Shown: positions 7,212 through 14,266 of the stretch, one piece after another
Layout of the letters: each line of letters begins with the position of its first letter
Numbering within the stretch: the stretch's first letter is position 1
Assembly (NCBI GenBank): GCA_020696885.1
Contig: JAJFMS010000063.1
Location: forward strand, 1 to 14,359
Length of the DNA: 14,359 nucleotides
Source of the DNA: Armatimonadota bacterium
GTDB taxonomy: Bacteria; Armatimonadota; SYMT01
Reading direction: 5' to 3'
Made by a program: the position numbers and the translations under genes
Notes under the pieces: generated by a model
Told to the model about the DNA's origin: nothing
The model's database searches: none
Seen by the model: the letters and a program-made list of their open reading frames with translations, nothing else

Positions 7212-8507
7212 ATGTATATTCGCAGGGCCAGCCTTGAACAGATCCGATCCATCGATGCCATCGAATGGGAGGTTGCGGAAGGAGAGGAGGCCGGCTGGCA
7301 CGTGATCCTGGGGGATAACGGCTCCGGAAAGTCCACCTTCCTCCGTGCTATCGCGCTCGCCCTGCTGGGTCCCCGAGAGGCCGAAGCATTGCGGCAGGAC
7401 TGGGGTCAGTGGATCACGCGGGGCGAGACCACCGCTGCGGTGGAGCTAGACGTTTCCTGGGACCTGCGAGATACCTTCGTCAGCGCCGGCAAGACGCCCA
7501 CCGTGCGTCATCTCACGGCACGCTGCGAGCTCCAACGCGCGAACGGTAGGGCAGAGATCGTGGGGCTCCCCAAGTCTCGGCAGGCCTTTCTCCAGCGGGG
7601 GATCTGGGGCTCCCCCAGGGGATGGTTCAGCGCCTCCTACGGGCCGTTTCGCCGGTTCAGCGGCGGGGACTCGGAGTTCGCGAGTATTTCCCTTAGCCGG
7701 CCGCGCCTGGCGGCGCACCTCTCGCTCTTCGGGGAGAACTTCGCGTTCACGGAAGCTTTGCGCTGGCTGCAGGACCTGGATCACCGGCGCAAGGACAAGA
7801 AGCCGGAGGGGAAGCTCCTCGACCAGTTGATCGCCTTTGTCAATGGCTCTGAGCTGTTACCGCATGAAACGGTACTCCGGAGCGTGAACTCGGACGGAGT
7901 GCTGTTTGAGGACGGCAACGGGGTCGAGGTAGCGGTTTCCGAATTGAGTGACGGCTATCGATCCATCCTGAGCCTGACGTTCGAGCTGATCCGGCAGATG
8001 TCGATCCTCTACGGGCCGGAGGCGGTTTTCAGCAGCGACTCGCCCCCGGTCATCGCGCTTCCAGGAGTGGTGCTGATCGACGAGGTGGACGTGCACCTCC
8101 ACCCCGCCTGGCAGCATCGAATCGGGGACTGGTTTTTGCGCTGCTTCCCCCACATTCAGTTCCTGGTGACCACGCATAGCCCGATCATCTGCCAATCCGC
8201 GGTGAAGGGATCCGTCTGGCGCCTTCCCCGCCCCGGCACCGAGGAACAAGCTCGCCGTCTCCAGGGGACCGAGCTGGATCGGCTGCTGTACGGTAACGTC
8301 CTGGATGCCTATGGCACGGGAGTGTTCGGCCATGGCGTAACCCGCTCCGAAGCCGGCAAAGAGCGGGTGCGCCGCCTGGCGGAGCTCAACGTCAAGAGCC
8401 TGGACCAGGGCCTCAGCCGGCCGGAGCAGGAACAGCAGGAGCTGCTGCGCGCCGCAACCCCGACGGCCGGAGCCGTGCTTACGGAGACGGAGGATGTGGT
8501 GAGATGA
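7212..8507 (+). CDS. ptuA-like: AAA/SMC-like ATPase, PtuA-like (Septu-type defence)
   Basis: The 431-aa protein is an ABC/SMC-type ATPase of the AAA_15/AAA_21 (OLD-like) kind. Walker A is GDNGSGKS (34-41), the signature-like helix is SELSDGYRSILSL (from 243), Walker B is VVLIDEVDVHLHP (D290, E291), and the H-switch is TTHSP (H322). Between them lies a helical insert with HRRKDKKPEGK. The C-terminal tail RLAELNVKSLDQGLSRPEQEQQELL is a charged helix typical of these ATPases. ATG 7212 has CAGGAG about 10 nt upstream. The stop overlaps the start of the HNH gene by ATGA, so the two are translationally coupled. ATPase + HNH nuclease is the Septu (PtuA-PtuB) layout, in which PtuA forms a scaffold that recruits or controls the nuclease; the role here is inferred from this pairing. 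All ATPase motifs are intact. OLD-type toxins or other AAA-HNH pairs are the alternatives. Confidence 0.82.
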   Translation: MYIRRASLEQIRSIDAIEWEVAEGEEAGWHVILGDNGSGKSTFLRAIALALLGPREAEALRQDWGQWITRGETTAAVELDVSWDLRDTFVSAGKTPTVRHLTARCELQRANGRAEIVGLPKSRQAFLQRGIWGSPRGWFSASYGPFRRFSGGDSEFASISLSRPRLAAHLSLFGENFAFTEALRWLQDLDHRRKDKKPEGKLLDQLIAFVNGSELLPHETVLRSVNSDGVLFEDGNGVEVAVSELSDGYRSILSLTFELIRQMSILYGPEAVFSSDSPPVIALPGVVLIDEVDVHLHPAWQHRIGDWFLRCFPHIQFLVTTHSPIICQSAVKGSVWRLPRPGTEEQARRLQGTELDRLLYGNVLDAYGTGVFGHGVTRSEAGKERVRRLAELNVKSLDQGLSRPEQEQQELLRAATPTAGAVLTETEDVVR

Positions 8508-9310
8508 TCCGGTTGAAGGACCTCCCACTTCCGGACGCTCATACCGCGACGCTCGCCGGATACCAGCAGCAGGTCGATCAGGCCGGGGACTATGCCGCAC
8601 AGGTGGCCGAGGCCAAGCGCCTTTTCTCATTGCGGAACACCCGCGAGAACGCGACCTTCAAAAGCGTCAAGCAGGTCCTGAGCGGGATGTGCAGTGGGGT
8701 TCGCCGGTGCGTCTACTGCGAGGACAGTCTGGCCGATGAAGTGGAGCACATCAAGCCAAAGGATCTCTACCCCGAGGAAGTGTTCCGCTGGCCAAACTAC
8801 GTCTACGCCTGCGGACCCTGCAATGGGCCGAAGAACAATCAATTCGCCGTGCTGGATGAGGATACCGGGGCACTGGTGCGGGTTACGCGGAAGCGGAAGG
8901 CACCGGTCGTACCGCCGGCACCGGGTCAGGCCGCGCTGCTCAATCCGCGAGAAGTTGATCCGCTGGAGTATCTCGAGCTCGATCTGATCGATACCTTCAC
9001 GTTTGTGCCACGGGCCGGGCTCGGCCAGCGTGGAAAGCGGCAGGCCGAGTACACCATCGAGCTGTTGTTTCAGAACCGTGATGACCTGGCGCTGACACAC
9101 CGGGCTGCCTATGAAGACTACCTCGCGCACCTGCGAGCTTACACGAAGTGCCGGTTGGCGATCGCTCCGGCAGCCGAGCTGAACTGGTTAAAGGAGCAGT
9201 TGCTGGGACGCCGCAACCCCACCGTGTGGAAAGAGATGCAGCGCCGCCCGAACAGCCGCCCCGAGCTGAGCGCTGCGTTCACTGATGAGCCCGAGGCCCT
9301 AAGCTGGTAG
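8504..9310 (+). CDS. ptuB-like: HNH endonuclease, PtuB-like
   Basis: The 268-aa protein has a zinc-bracketed HNH core: CVYC (C69, C72), EHIKP (H82), WPNY (N98) and CGPCNGPK (C103, C106, N107, K110). This matches the pattern CxxCE...EH.xP...W.N...C..CN..K of PtuB/TIGR02646-type HNH proteins that accompany AAA ATPases. The N-terminal 60 residues are helical; the C-terminal 150 residues are helical and basic in places (VTRKRKAP, GQRGKRQAEY), without another known domain. It starts at the ATGA overlap with the ATPase stop, with GGAGG (8489-8493) 10 nt upstream. It probably cuts nucleic acid (DNA, or RNA such as tRNA in some PtuAB) when released or activated by the ATPase. That function is taken from the family and was not shown here. 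All expected catalytic residues are present. Confidence 0.82.
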   Translation: MIRLKDLPLPDAHTATLAGYQQQVDQAGDYAAQVAEAKRLFSLRNTRENATFKSVKQVLSGMCSGVRRCVYCEDSLADEVEHIKPKDLYPEEVFRWPNYVYACGPCNGPKNNQFAVLDEDTGALVRVTRKRKAPVVPPAPGQAALLNPREVDPLEYLELDLIDTFTFVPRAGLGQRGKRQAEYTIELLFQNRDDLALTHRAAYEDYLAHLRAYTKCRLAIAPAAELNWLKEQLLGRRNPTVWKEMQRRPNSRPELSAAFTDEPEALSW

Positions 9311-9494
9311 CTTCCGGAACCTCTCGCTGCCTCGGTTCAACTTCGCTCCTCTCCAGCTCCCTCTCCTCGGGCAAGCACGTCCCGCCCTCTCCGGTCCTCG
9401 CCCGAGGTGGCATACTCTCCGAGCGGGCTGGGTAAGCTCTGGATGTCGGCGGCCAGGAGCCGCTGCAGAGACGAAGTGAAGGGAGTAAAGCGAA

Positions 9495-9932
9495 ATGAAA
9501 CGCGCAATTACCGGGCTGTTAGGAGCCCTTTTTGTAAGTGGAACACTACTGACCGTGGCTGCCCCGCAGGCTGCCTCGGCGGACCCGTTCCATCGCCGCC
9601 GGATCGAGACCCGGCGCCGGGACATCGACCGGGACGGCATCCGCAACCGGCGGGACCGGGATCGGGATGGCGACGGCATCCGTAATCGCCGCGACTGGGA
9701 CAGGGACGGGGACCGCATCCCCAACTGGCGGGACCGCAACGACCGGCGGTATAACTCGGGCCGACGGAGCACCTACTACAACGGTCGCTACTACCCGGGG
9801 AACAGCTACTTCGGCCGCCGACACGGCGACCTGGACGGTGACGGCATCCCCAACCCGCGGGACCGTGACCGGGACGGGGACGGCGTGCGCGACAGCCGCG
9901 ACAAACATCCGGCAGACCCTCGCCGTCGCTAG
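9495..9932 (+). CDS. Secreted Arg/Asp-rich protein with TSP3-like calcium-binding repeats
   Basis: The 145-aa protein starts with a Sec signal peptide (hydrophobic about 8-23, likely cut after AASA, residue 29). The mature part is dominated by repeats of the form D-x-D-x-D-G-I-x-N-x-x-D: around 43-54, 56-67, 69-80, 112-123 and 125-136. This is the thrombospondin type 3 / calcium-binding pattern. Variable positions are mostly Arg, so the chain is both highly acidic and highly basic. A Tyr/Gly/Asn-rich spacer (about 83-108: SGRRSTYYNGRYYPGNSYFG) separates two repeat blocks. It probably binds calcium outside the cell or in the periplasm; that is inference. ATG 9495 has AAGGGAG about 9 nt upstream. 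A terminator follows 27 nt after the stop, so it is likely a single-gene unit, separate from the ATPase/HNH pair 184 nt upstream. Confidence 0.75.
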   Translation: MKRAITGLLGALFVSGTLLTVAAPQAASADPFHRRRIETRRRDIDRDGIRNRRDRDRDGDGIRNRRDWDRDGDRIPNWRDRNDRRYNSGRRSTYYNGRYYPGNSYFGRRHGDLDGDGIPNPRDRDRDGDGVRDSRDKHPADPRRR

Positions 9933-9958
9933 TACACATCTGACGGCGTAAACGATAG

Positions 9959-9998
9959 AACCGGGCGGGCTTCGGATTTCACCGATGCCCGCCCGGTT
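9959..9998 (+). terminator. Strong intrinsic terminator before panB
   Basis: A perfect 12-bp stem (9959-9970 with 9987-9998, AACCGGGCGGGC/GCCCGCCCGGTT) continues after a T/T mismatch into a 4-bp TCGG/CCGA stem with a six-base loop. Only a short T-rich tail (TTTGCTT) follows. It lies between the calcium-repeat gene and panB, and the near-symmetry could let it act on either strand. Confidence 0.75.
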
Positions 9999-10108
9999 TG
10001 CTTCATTCCGGCGCCGCCGAGATAAAACAGCCACGAAGCTTTAACCGCCGGACCCGAAGCGAACCCTCGTCGCCCCAGGTCCCCGGTCTACGTGGTAAAC
10101 ACCCCCAG

Positions 10109-10948
10109 ATGTCCGAACGCAAGCCGGTGACGGCCCTCGATCTCCCGGCGAAAAAGGCTCGCGGTGAGCGGATCGTGGTGGTGACCGCGTACGATTACCC
10201 CACCGCTCATTACGCCGATGCCGCCGGCGTGGACGCGCTCCTGGTAGGCGACTCGCTCGGGATGGTGGTGCTGGGTCACGAGACCACGCTACCGGTAACC
10301 CTGGAGGCGATCATCTACCACACGCAGGCCGTCTGCCGCGCCCGCCCGAAGGCGCTGGTGATCGCGGACCTGCCGTTCCTCACCTACCAGGTGAACCCGG
10401 ATGAAGCGATGCGGAACGCCGGGCGCCTGCTGCAGGAAGGCGGAGCGGCGGCCGTGAAGCTTGAGGGCGGAGCGGCGGTGGCAGCCACCGTGGCCCGGCT
10501 GACGGCGGCCGGCATTCCGGTGATGGGCCACCTGGGGCTCACGCCGCAGTCCACCCACGCGGTGGGGCGTCGGATTCAGGCCCGCCGGCCGGAGCAGGCG
10601 CGACAACTGCTGGAAGACGCCCGCGCGCTGGAGCAGGCCGGCGCCTTCGGCATCGTGCTGGAGACGATCCCCAGCGAAGTGGCTCGCGAGGTGAGCTCCG
10701 AGCTGCGCATTCCCACCATCGGCATCGGCGCGGGGCCGCACTGCGACGGCGAGGTCCAGGTGCTGCACGACCTGCTGGGCCTGTACGACCGCTTCTCGCC
10801 GAAGCACTCTAAGCAGTATGCGGAGCTGGGCCGCGCCATGACCGAGGCGATCACCGCCTACGCCGCGGACGTGCGCTCGGGCGCGTTCCCCGCGGAAGCG
10901 AACACGTTTCACGAACCCGGCCTCGAGGACGCCACGTGGAAGTCGTAA
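10109..10948 (+). CDS. panB: 3-methyl-2-oxobutanoate hydroxymethyltransferase
   Basis: The 279-aa length is normal for PanB (about 260-280). PanB transfers a hydroxymethyl group from 5,10-methylenetetrahydrofolate to alpha-ketoisovalerate to make ketopantoate, the first step of pantothenate (CoA) synthesis in the cytoplasm. Visible motifs are TAYDYPTA (26-33), VGDSLGMV (46-53, metal ligand D48), ADLPF (metal ligand D87), VKLEG (metal ligand E119), HLGLTPQS (141-148), LETIP with the catalytic Glu (E185) and the glycine-rich IGIGAGPHCDGE. Ligand roles follow from the family. ATG 10109 suits the family start MS.RKPVT; an upstream in-frame start at 9998 would lie in the terminator and add 37 unrelated residues. 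No clear Shine-Dalgarno is visible. It overlaps panC by 13 nt. Confidence 0.95.
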   Translation: MSERKPVTALDLPAKKARGERIVVVTAYDYPTAHYADAAGVDALLVGDSLGMVVLGHETTLPVTLEAIIYHTQAVCRARPKALVIADLPFLTYQVNPDEAMRNAGRLLQEGGAAAVKLEGGAAVAATVARLTAAGIPVMGHLGLTPQSTHAVGRRIQARRPEQARQLLEDARALEQAGAFGIVLETIPSEVAREVSSELRIPTIGIGAGPHCDGEVQVLHDLLGLYDRFSPKHSKQYAELGRAMTEAITAYAADVRSGAFPAEANTFHEPGLEDATWKS

Positions 10949-11799
10949 CCACCATTGCGGAGGCCCGCGCCGCCATCCGCGCGGCGCGACGGGAAGGGCA
11001 CATCATCGGCGTGGTCCCCACCATGGGGGCGTTCCACGAGGGACACCTCTCGCTGATGCGCCGGGCGAAACAGGAATGCGGGTTCGTGGTGGTGACGCTG
11101 TTCGTCAACCCCACCCAGTTCGGTCCGAAGGAAGACCTCAGCCGCTACCCGCGCGACCCGGAAGGCGATCGTGCAATGGCGGAAGGCACCGGCGCGGACC
11201 TGCTCTTCGCGCCGCCGGTGGAGGAGGTGTATCCGTCCGGGTTTGCCACCTACGTCACGGTGGAGGCGCTCACCACCGGCCTTTGCGGCGCCTCGCGGCC
11301 CACGCATTTTCGCGGCGTCACCACTGTGGTGGCCAAGCTGTTCAACATGCTGCAGCCGGACCGGGCCTACTTCGGCGAGAAGGACTACCAGCAGCTCCAG
11401 GTGATCCGCCGGATGACCCGGGACCTGGACCTGCCGGTGGAGATCGTGCCGTGCGCGATCGTGCGGGAAGCAGATGGCCTGGCCATGAGTAGCCGCAACC
11501 GCTACCTGTCCCCCGAGGCCAGGGAGTCCGGCCTGGCGCTTTCACGCGGGCTCGCGGCGGCCTGTGCTGCGTTCGCCGCGGGAGAAGTGGAGGCGTCCCG
11601 CCTGATCACCGCCGCCCGCGAGGTGCTGGAGGTGGCCCCGGGCCTGAAGGTCGATTACGTGGAGCTGGTGGACGCGGAGAGCCTGGTGCCGGTCTCCGTA
11701 GTGACGGCGCCGAGCTTGCTGGCGGTGGCGGCGTTCCTGGGTCCCACGCGCCTGATCGACAACACCGTGCTCGGAGGAGTGCAGCAGCTACCCGGCTGA
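10936..11799 (+). CDS. panC: Pantoate--beta-alanine ligase
   Basis: The 287-aa length is typical. PanC joins pantoate and beta-alanine using ATP, via a pantoyl-adenylate, giving pantothenate. Visible motifs are PTMGAFHEGH (28-37, the HIGH-like adenylation signature), LFVNPTQFGPKEDLSRYPR (pantoate binding), HFRGVTTVVAKLFN (124-137), YFGEKDYQQLQV (145-156) and MSSRNRYLSP (184-193, KMSKS-like). The start is a GTG at 10936 inside the end of panB, giving a 13-nt overlap typical of a coupled panBC operon; the N-terminus (EVVTTIAEARAAI) matches family starts. The 3' end overlaps the convergent NTF2-like gene by 12 nt. Nothing looks damaged. Confidence 0.95.
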   Translation: MEVVTTIAEARAAIRAARREGHIIGVVPTMGAFHEGHLSLMRRAKQECGFVVVTLFVNPTQFGPKEDLSRYPRDPEGDRAMAEGTGADLLFAPPVEEVYPSGFATYVTVEALTTGLCGASRPTHFRGVTTVVAKLFNMLQPDRAYFGEKDYQQLQVIRRMTRDLDLPVEIVPCAIVREADGLAMSSRNRYLSPEARESGLALSRGLAAACAAFAAGEVEASRLITAAREVLEVAPGLKVDYVELVDAESLVPVSVVTAPSLLAVAAFLGPTRLIDNTVLGGVQQLPG

Positions 11800-12297
11800 C
11801 TTCGGCCGGATCACTTCCGGTACGCCGTCCCGCGTGATGGTGAGGCTCAATTGCTTTTGACTCCGCTGGAGCCACCGGCCGCCGCGCTTCACCCACACGC
11901 TCCGCCACGTACCATCGAACAGCGCGGTGTGCAGGATGCCGGTCTTCGTGCCACGGATCTTGAGCTCCGTGTGTTCCCCGGCCACCACAACGGCCTCCCC
12001 GTTCACGAGCCTCACCTCGATCAAGCGAGTGCTGGTGTGGACCGTCTGCGCCGTGGCCAGAGTCCGCCGCCCCGTGGCTTCCGCTTCCTTCCTGTTGAAG
12101 CGGTTCCCCTGGATGTCCTCACCCATGAAATCGGAGGCGAGGAACTGCGCGGCACCGGCTAGGTCCTTCCGGTTGAAGCACTCGTCGTAGCGCCGCAAAA
12201 TCGCCGTGAACTCCTCCCGGAGGCTTGCGGGCCGTGAGCTGGCTGCGGAGACGCAGATCAGGCTAACGGTAACCGCCGCTGCAAGCTGTTTGAGCAT
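11788..12297 (-). CDS. Secreted NTF2/SnoaL-like (DUF4440-type) protein
   Basis: The 169-aa protein has a short Sec signal peptide (about 1-19, MLKQLAAAVTVSLICVSAAS) and then one NTF2-like fold. The signs are EEFTAILRRYDECFNRKDLAGAAQFLASDF (start helix), a middle with RLIEVRLVNGEAVVVAGEHTELKI, and the terminal strands WRSVWVKRGGRWLQRSQKQL, close to the usual DUF4440/SnoaL ending W.vv.r..g.Wri...q. Such proteins are small-ligand binders or have lost any reaction; no function can be fixed. The start has GGAAG about 9 nt upstream on this strand. It lies 102 nt downstream of ruvA on the same strand, possibly co-transcribed, and runs convergently into the end of panC. Confidence 0.75.
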   Translation of the reverse strand: MLKQLAAAVTVSLICVSAASSRPASLREEFTAILRRYDECFNRKDLAGAAQFLASDFMGEDIQGNRFNRKEAEATGRRTLATAQTVHTSTRLIEVRLVNGEAVVVAGEHTELKIRGTKTGILHTALFDGTWRSVWVKRGGRWLQRSQKQLSLTITRDGVPEVIRPKSAG

Positions 12298-12399
12298 CCA
12301 CGTTCTTCCGATTCCGTAAGAAGAGACTGATCGGGCTGTGCGTCCTTTGGCTGGTAGGAGTCCTGCCGAAGGTGTGACCGCGAACTGTAGGTAGGCGCA

Positions 12400-13104
12400 T
12401 TACCCCGGCTGCTCCCCGCGCCAGATCTCTTCCAGCAGCTCCTGGGCGGTGTTGATCTCCGGCCGGCGGCGGCGCGCCGCTTCGATCATCCGCACCGCCT
12501 CCACGCGCTTGTGCCCCAGTCCTTCCAGCACCGCTTCCACGTCTCCCACGAAGTCCAGCGGGGCGGCTTCCGGCACTTCCTCGATCTCCGGCGGGGGCAG
12601 CAGCGCGTAGCTAAGCACCTTCCCCTTGAGCGTGGCGACGATCTGGTCCGCCTTGCGCTTGCCGATGCCCGGAAGGGTGCCGAGGGTACGCACGTCCCGG
12701 CGCTCGATGGCGCTGGCGTAGTCGCACACCGGAATGGTGAGGGACCGCGCCGCCACGCTGGGGCCGATATCCGCCACCGAGAGGAGTAGCTCGAAGAACT
12801 CCCGGTCCTGGCGCTCGTGGAAGCCGATCAACAGCGGCCGGGGCTGGCGCTCCGCCACGTGGTAGTAGATCCAGAGCGCCACCTCGCGCTCCGCCGGCAC
12901 CGGTGTAGAACTGGCAGCCAGCACTGCTTCCGCCCCCGCCGCCGCGCCGGACGCGGCGTCCGCCGTCAGGTCCCGGTACAGGCGGCTGCGCAGCGCCTTG
13001 GCCTCGATACCCGGAAGGAGTACCTCGTATCCCACGCCGCCCACGTCCAGCACGACGAGGCTCTCATCCAGGTGGCGGGCAATCCCGCGCAGGTAAGCGA
13101 TCAT
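12400..13104 (-). CDS. ruvA: Holliday junction branch migration protein RuvA
   Basis: RuvA binds four-way DNA junctions as a tetramer and loads the RuvB motor during recombinational repair. The N-terminus MIAYLRGIARHLDESLVVLDVGGVGYEV (1-28) is the OB-fold start, and LLIGFHERQDREFFELLLSV (91-110) its end. Two helix-hairpin-helix motifs follow: VADIGPSVAAR (110-120) and LPGIGKRKADQIV (144-156). The C-terminal RuvB-binding domain is about 183-230 (DVEAVLEGLGHKRVEAVRMIEAA). At 234 aa it is about 30 longer than usual. The extra length is an Ala-rich insert at about 45-72 (TADAASGAAAGAEAVLAASS) inside the OB-fold domain. The first HhH is ADIGPSVA rather than the usual GVGPK-A, a slight departure. 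No ruvB or ruvC is in the window. It is divergent from the prepilin-like gene. Confidence 0.92.
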   Translation of the reverse strand: MIAYLRGIARHLDESLVVLDVGGVGYEVLLPGIEAKALRSRLYRDLTADAASGAAAGAEAVLAASSTPVPAEREVALWIYYHVAERQPRPLLIGFHERQDREFFELLLSVADIGPSVAARSLTIPVCDYASAIERRDVRTLGTLPGIGKRKADQIVATLKGKVLSYALLPPPEIEEVPEAAPLDFVGDVEAVLEGLGHKRVEAVRMIEAARRRRPEINTAQELLEEIWRGEQPG

Positions 13105-13346
13105 CCCGGTAGCTTGGCTCCTCTTCCGTACTATCGTCGGCGCGGCAGGGGCAGAGTGGCAGGCCGCCCGCCGTCACAGCGCTTGGCGGCTAAGTTTACT
13201 TTTCAGGCAGGGAAAACAGAGTGGGTGCAGCAACTGCACAGTGGGCCGGGATCAGGTTCCGGCCCATGCGTCCAATCACATCATCTTAGCTCATGGACGG
13301 CAGGTCGGGCGTCGCGGCCCGGCGGAATGCAGAGGAGGATCGTACC
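13105..13346. promoter_or_regulatory. Divergent intergenic region (ruvA / prepilin-like gene) with two dyads
   Basis: This 242-nt gap must hold the start signals of two divergent genes. An AT-richer patch (about 13190-13220) stands out. A spaced palindrome GTGCAG-CAA-CTGCAC (13225-13239) could be an operator. A hairpin TGGGCCGG/CCGGCCCA (13242-13249 with 13259-13266, nine-base loop) follows and would lie in the 5' leader of the prepilin-like gene. I could not pick convincing -35/-10 boxes. Confidence 0.4.
13333..13338 (+). promoter_or_regulatory. Ribosome binding site deciding a TTG start
   Basis: A perfect AGGAGG at 13333-13338 lies 8 nt before TTG 13347. It makes this TTG the likely start of the prepilin-like gene, rather than the in-frame ATG at 13293, which has no such site and would place 18 extra residues before the KKRGFTLIE motif. 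Confidence 0.75.
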
Positions 13347-14144
13347 TTGAAGAAACGCGGCTTTACCCTGATCGAACTGCTGGTGGTGATTGCAATAATC
13401 GCCATCCTGGCAGCGATCCTGTTCCCCGTGTTCGCGAACGCCCGTAACAAGGCGCAGCAGACCACGTGCCAGGCCAACCTCTCGCAGGTTGCCAAAGCGC
13501 TGCAGATGTACGCGTCGGACTTCGACGAGCGTATGTGCCCGGCGAACCTGGCCATGCCTGGTTGGGACACCAATCCGGTGATCATGCGTATGGGGTCCTG
13601 GGACTTCCTCGTCCAGTCCTACGCGCAGAATAACGGGATCTTCCGCTGCCCGAGCTTCCCCACCACGAAGCCCCCGCTCATGGTGAACGTTCCGCCTGCC
13701 GGCCTGACCCGCGAGAATTGGGCCAACACCTACGGGATGAACTACCGCCTCACCCAGTACAGCGCGACCGTGCTGAACGATTCGCCGACCCTGTTCGGCA
13801 ACTCCATCGGCACCTCCGAGGTCAAGCGCCCGGCAGACACGATCTGGATCACGGACAACGCCTACGTCCTGAACTCCGGCGCGATGCCGCTGCACAACGA
13901 GGAGCCTCGGCTCTGGGAGCTTCGCAAGCAGGACTGGAACTGGGCCGGCTACACCCGCTTCCCGCAGGACCCGCCCGGCAACTACGACCTGTACCGCAAC
14001 GATCCCTGGCACCCGGCCCCGATCCACAACGACGGCACCAACGTGCTGTTCGTGGACGGGCATGTCAAGTGGCACCGGACGGAGCAGCTCGTGAACCCGG
14101 GCCGCGCCACCCTGCCGTGCCTCTACGACAACGGCACTCCGTAG
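13347..14144 (+). CDS. Prepilin-type N-terminal methylation protein with H-x9-DG motif (DUF1559-like)
   Basis: The 265-aa protein begins MKKRGFTLIELLVVIAIIAILAAILFPVF: a type IV prepilin/pseudopilin leader. Cleavage is expected after KKRG, giving N-methylated Phe with Glu at +5, followed by the hydrophobic helix. The next segment (NKAQQTTCQANLSQVAKALQMYASDFDE) is the amphipathic continuation of the helix. The C-terminus holds HNDGTNVLFVDGHVKW, an exact H-x9-DG. This is the mark of a large family seen in Planctomycetota and Armatimonadota, often in many copies per genome. It is presumably processed by a prepilin peptidase and displayed outside the inner membrane; a specific role is unknown. 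A terminator and an inverted repeat follow. Confidence 0.88.
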   Translation: MKKRGFTLIELLVVIAIIAILAAILFPVFANARNKAQQTTCQANLSQVAKALQMYASDFDERMCPANLAMPGWDTNPVIMRMGSWDFLVQSYAQNNGIFRCPSFPTTKPPLMVNVPPAGLTRENWANTYGMNYRLTQYSATVLNDSPTLFGNSIGTSEVKRPADTIWITDNAYVLNSGAMPLHNEEPRLWELRKQDWNWAGYTRFPQDPPGNYDLYRNDPWHPAPIHNDGTNVLFVDGHVKWHRTEQLVNPGRATLPCLYDNGTP

Positions 14145-14148
14145 TCTG

Positions 14149-14221
14149 ACCGGAGCGGTGGTGGAGTCGAAGGGCGCTCCGGCGATCCCAACCACTCCAC
14201 CACCGATCCCCGGACTCCGGT
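14149..14221 (+). repeat. Nested inverted repeat after the prepilin-like gene
   Basis: A perfect 12-bp dyad (CGGTGGTGGAGT at 14156-14167 with ACTCCACCACCG at 14194-14205) is flanked by a second dyad, ACCGGAG (14149-14155) with CTCCGGT (14215-14221). The whole begins 4 nt after the stop codon. The transcript could fold into a long imperfect hairpin, possibly protecting the mRNA 3' end ahead of the terminator downstream. Confidence 0.6.
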
Positions 14222-14234
14222 TCCGATAACGAAG

Positions 14235-14266
14235 GCGGGCGGCTCCCCACACGGAGGGCCGCCCGC
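14235..14266 (+). terminator. Intrinsic terminator of the prepilin-like gene
   Basis: A perfect 9-bp stem (GCGGGCGGC at 14235-14243 with GCCGCCCGC at 14258-14266) with a 14-nt loop is followed by TTTTGC. The upstream GAAG and downstream TTTT can extend the pairing. It lies 90 nt past the stop codon. Confidence 0.8.

Noticed and set aside
9365..9407. Inverted repeat CCTCGGGC/GCCCGAGG between the HNH and calcium-repeat genes
   Set aside because: 8 bp with a 27-nt loop and no T-tract. The 184-nt gap otherwise shows no gene or clear promoter, so it may be chance.
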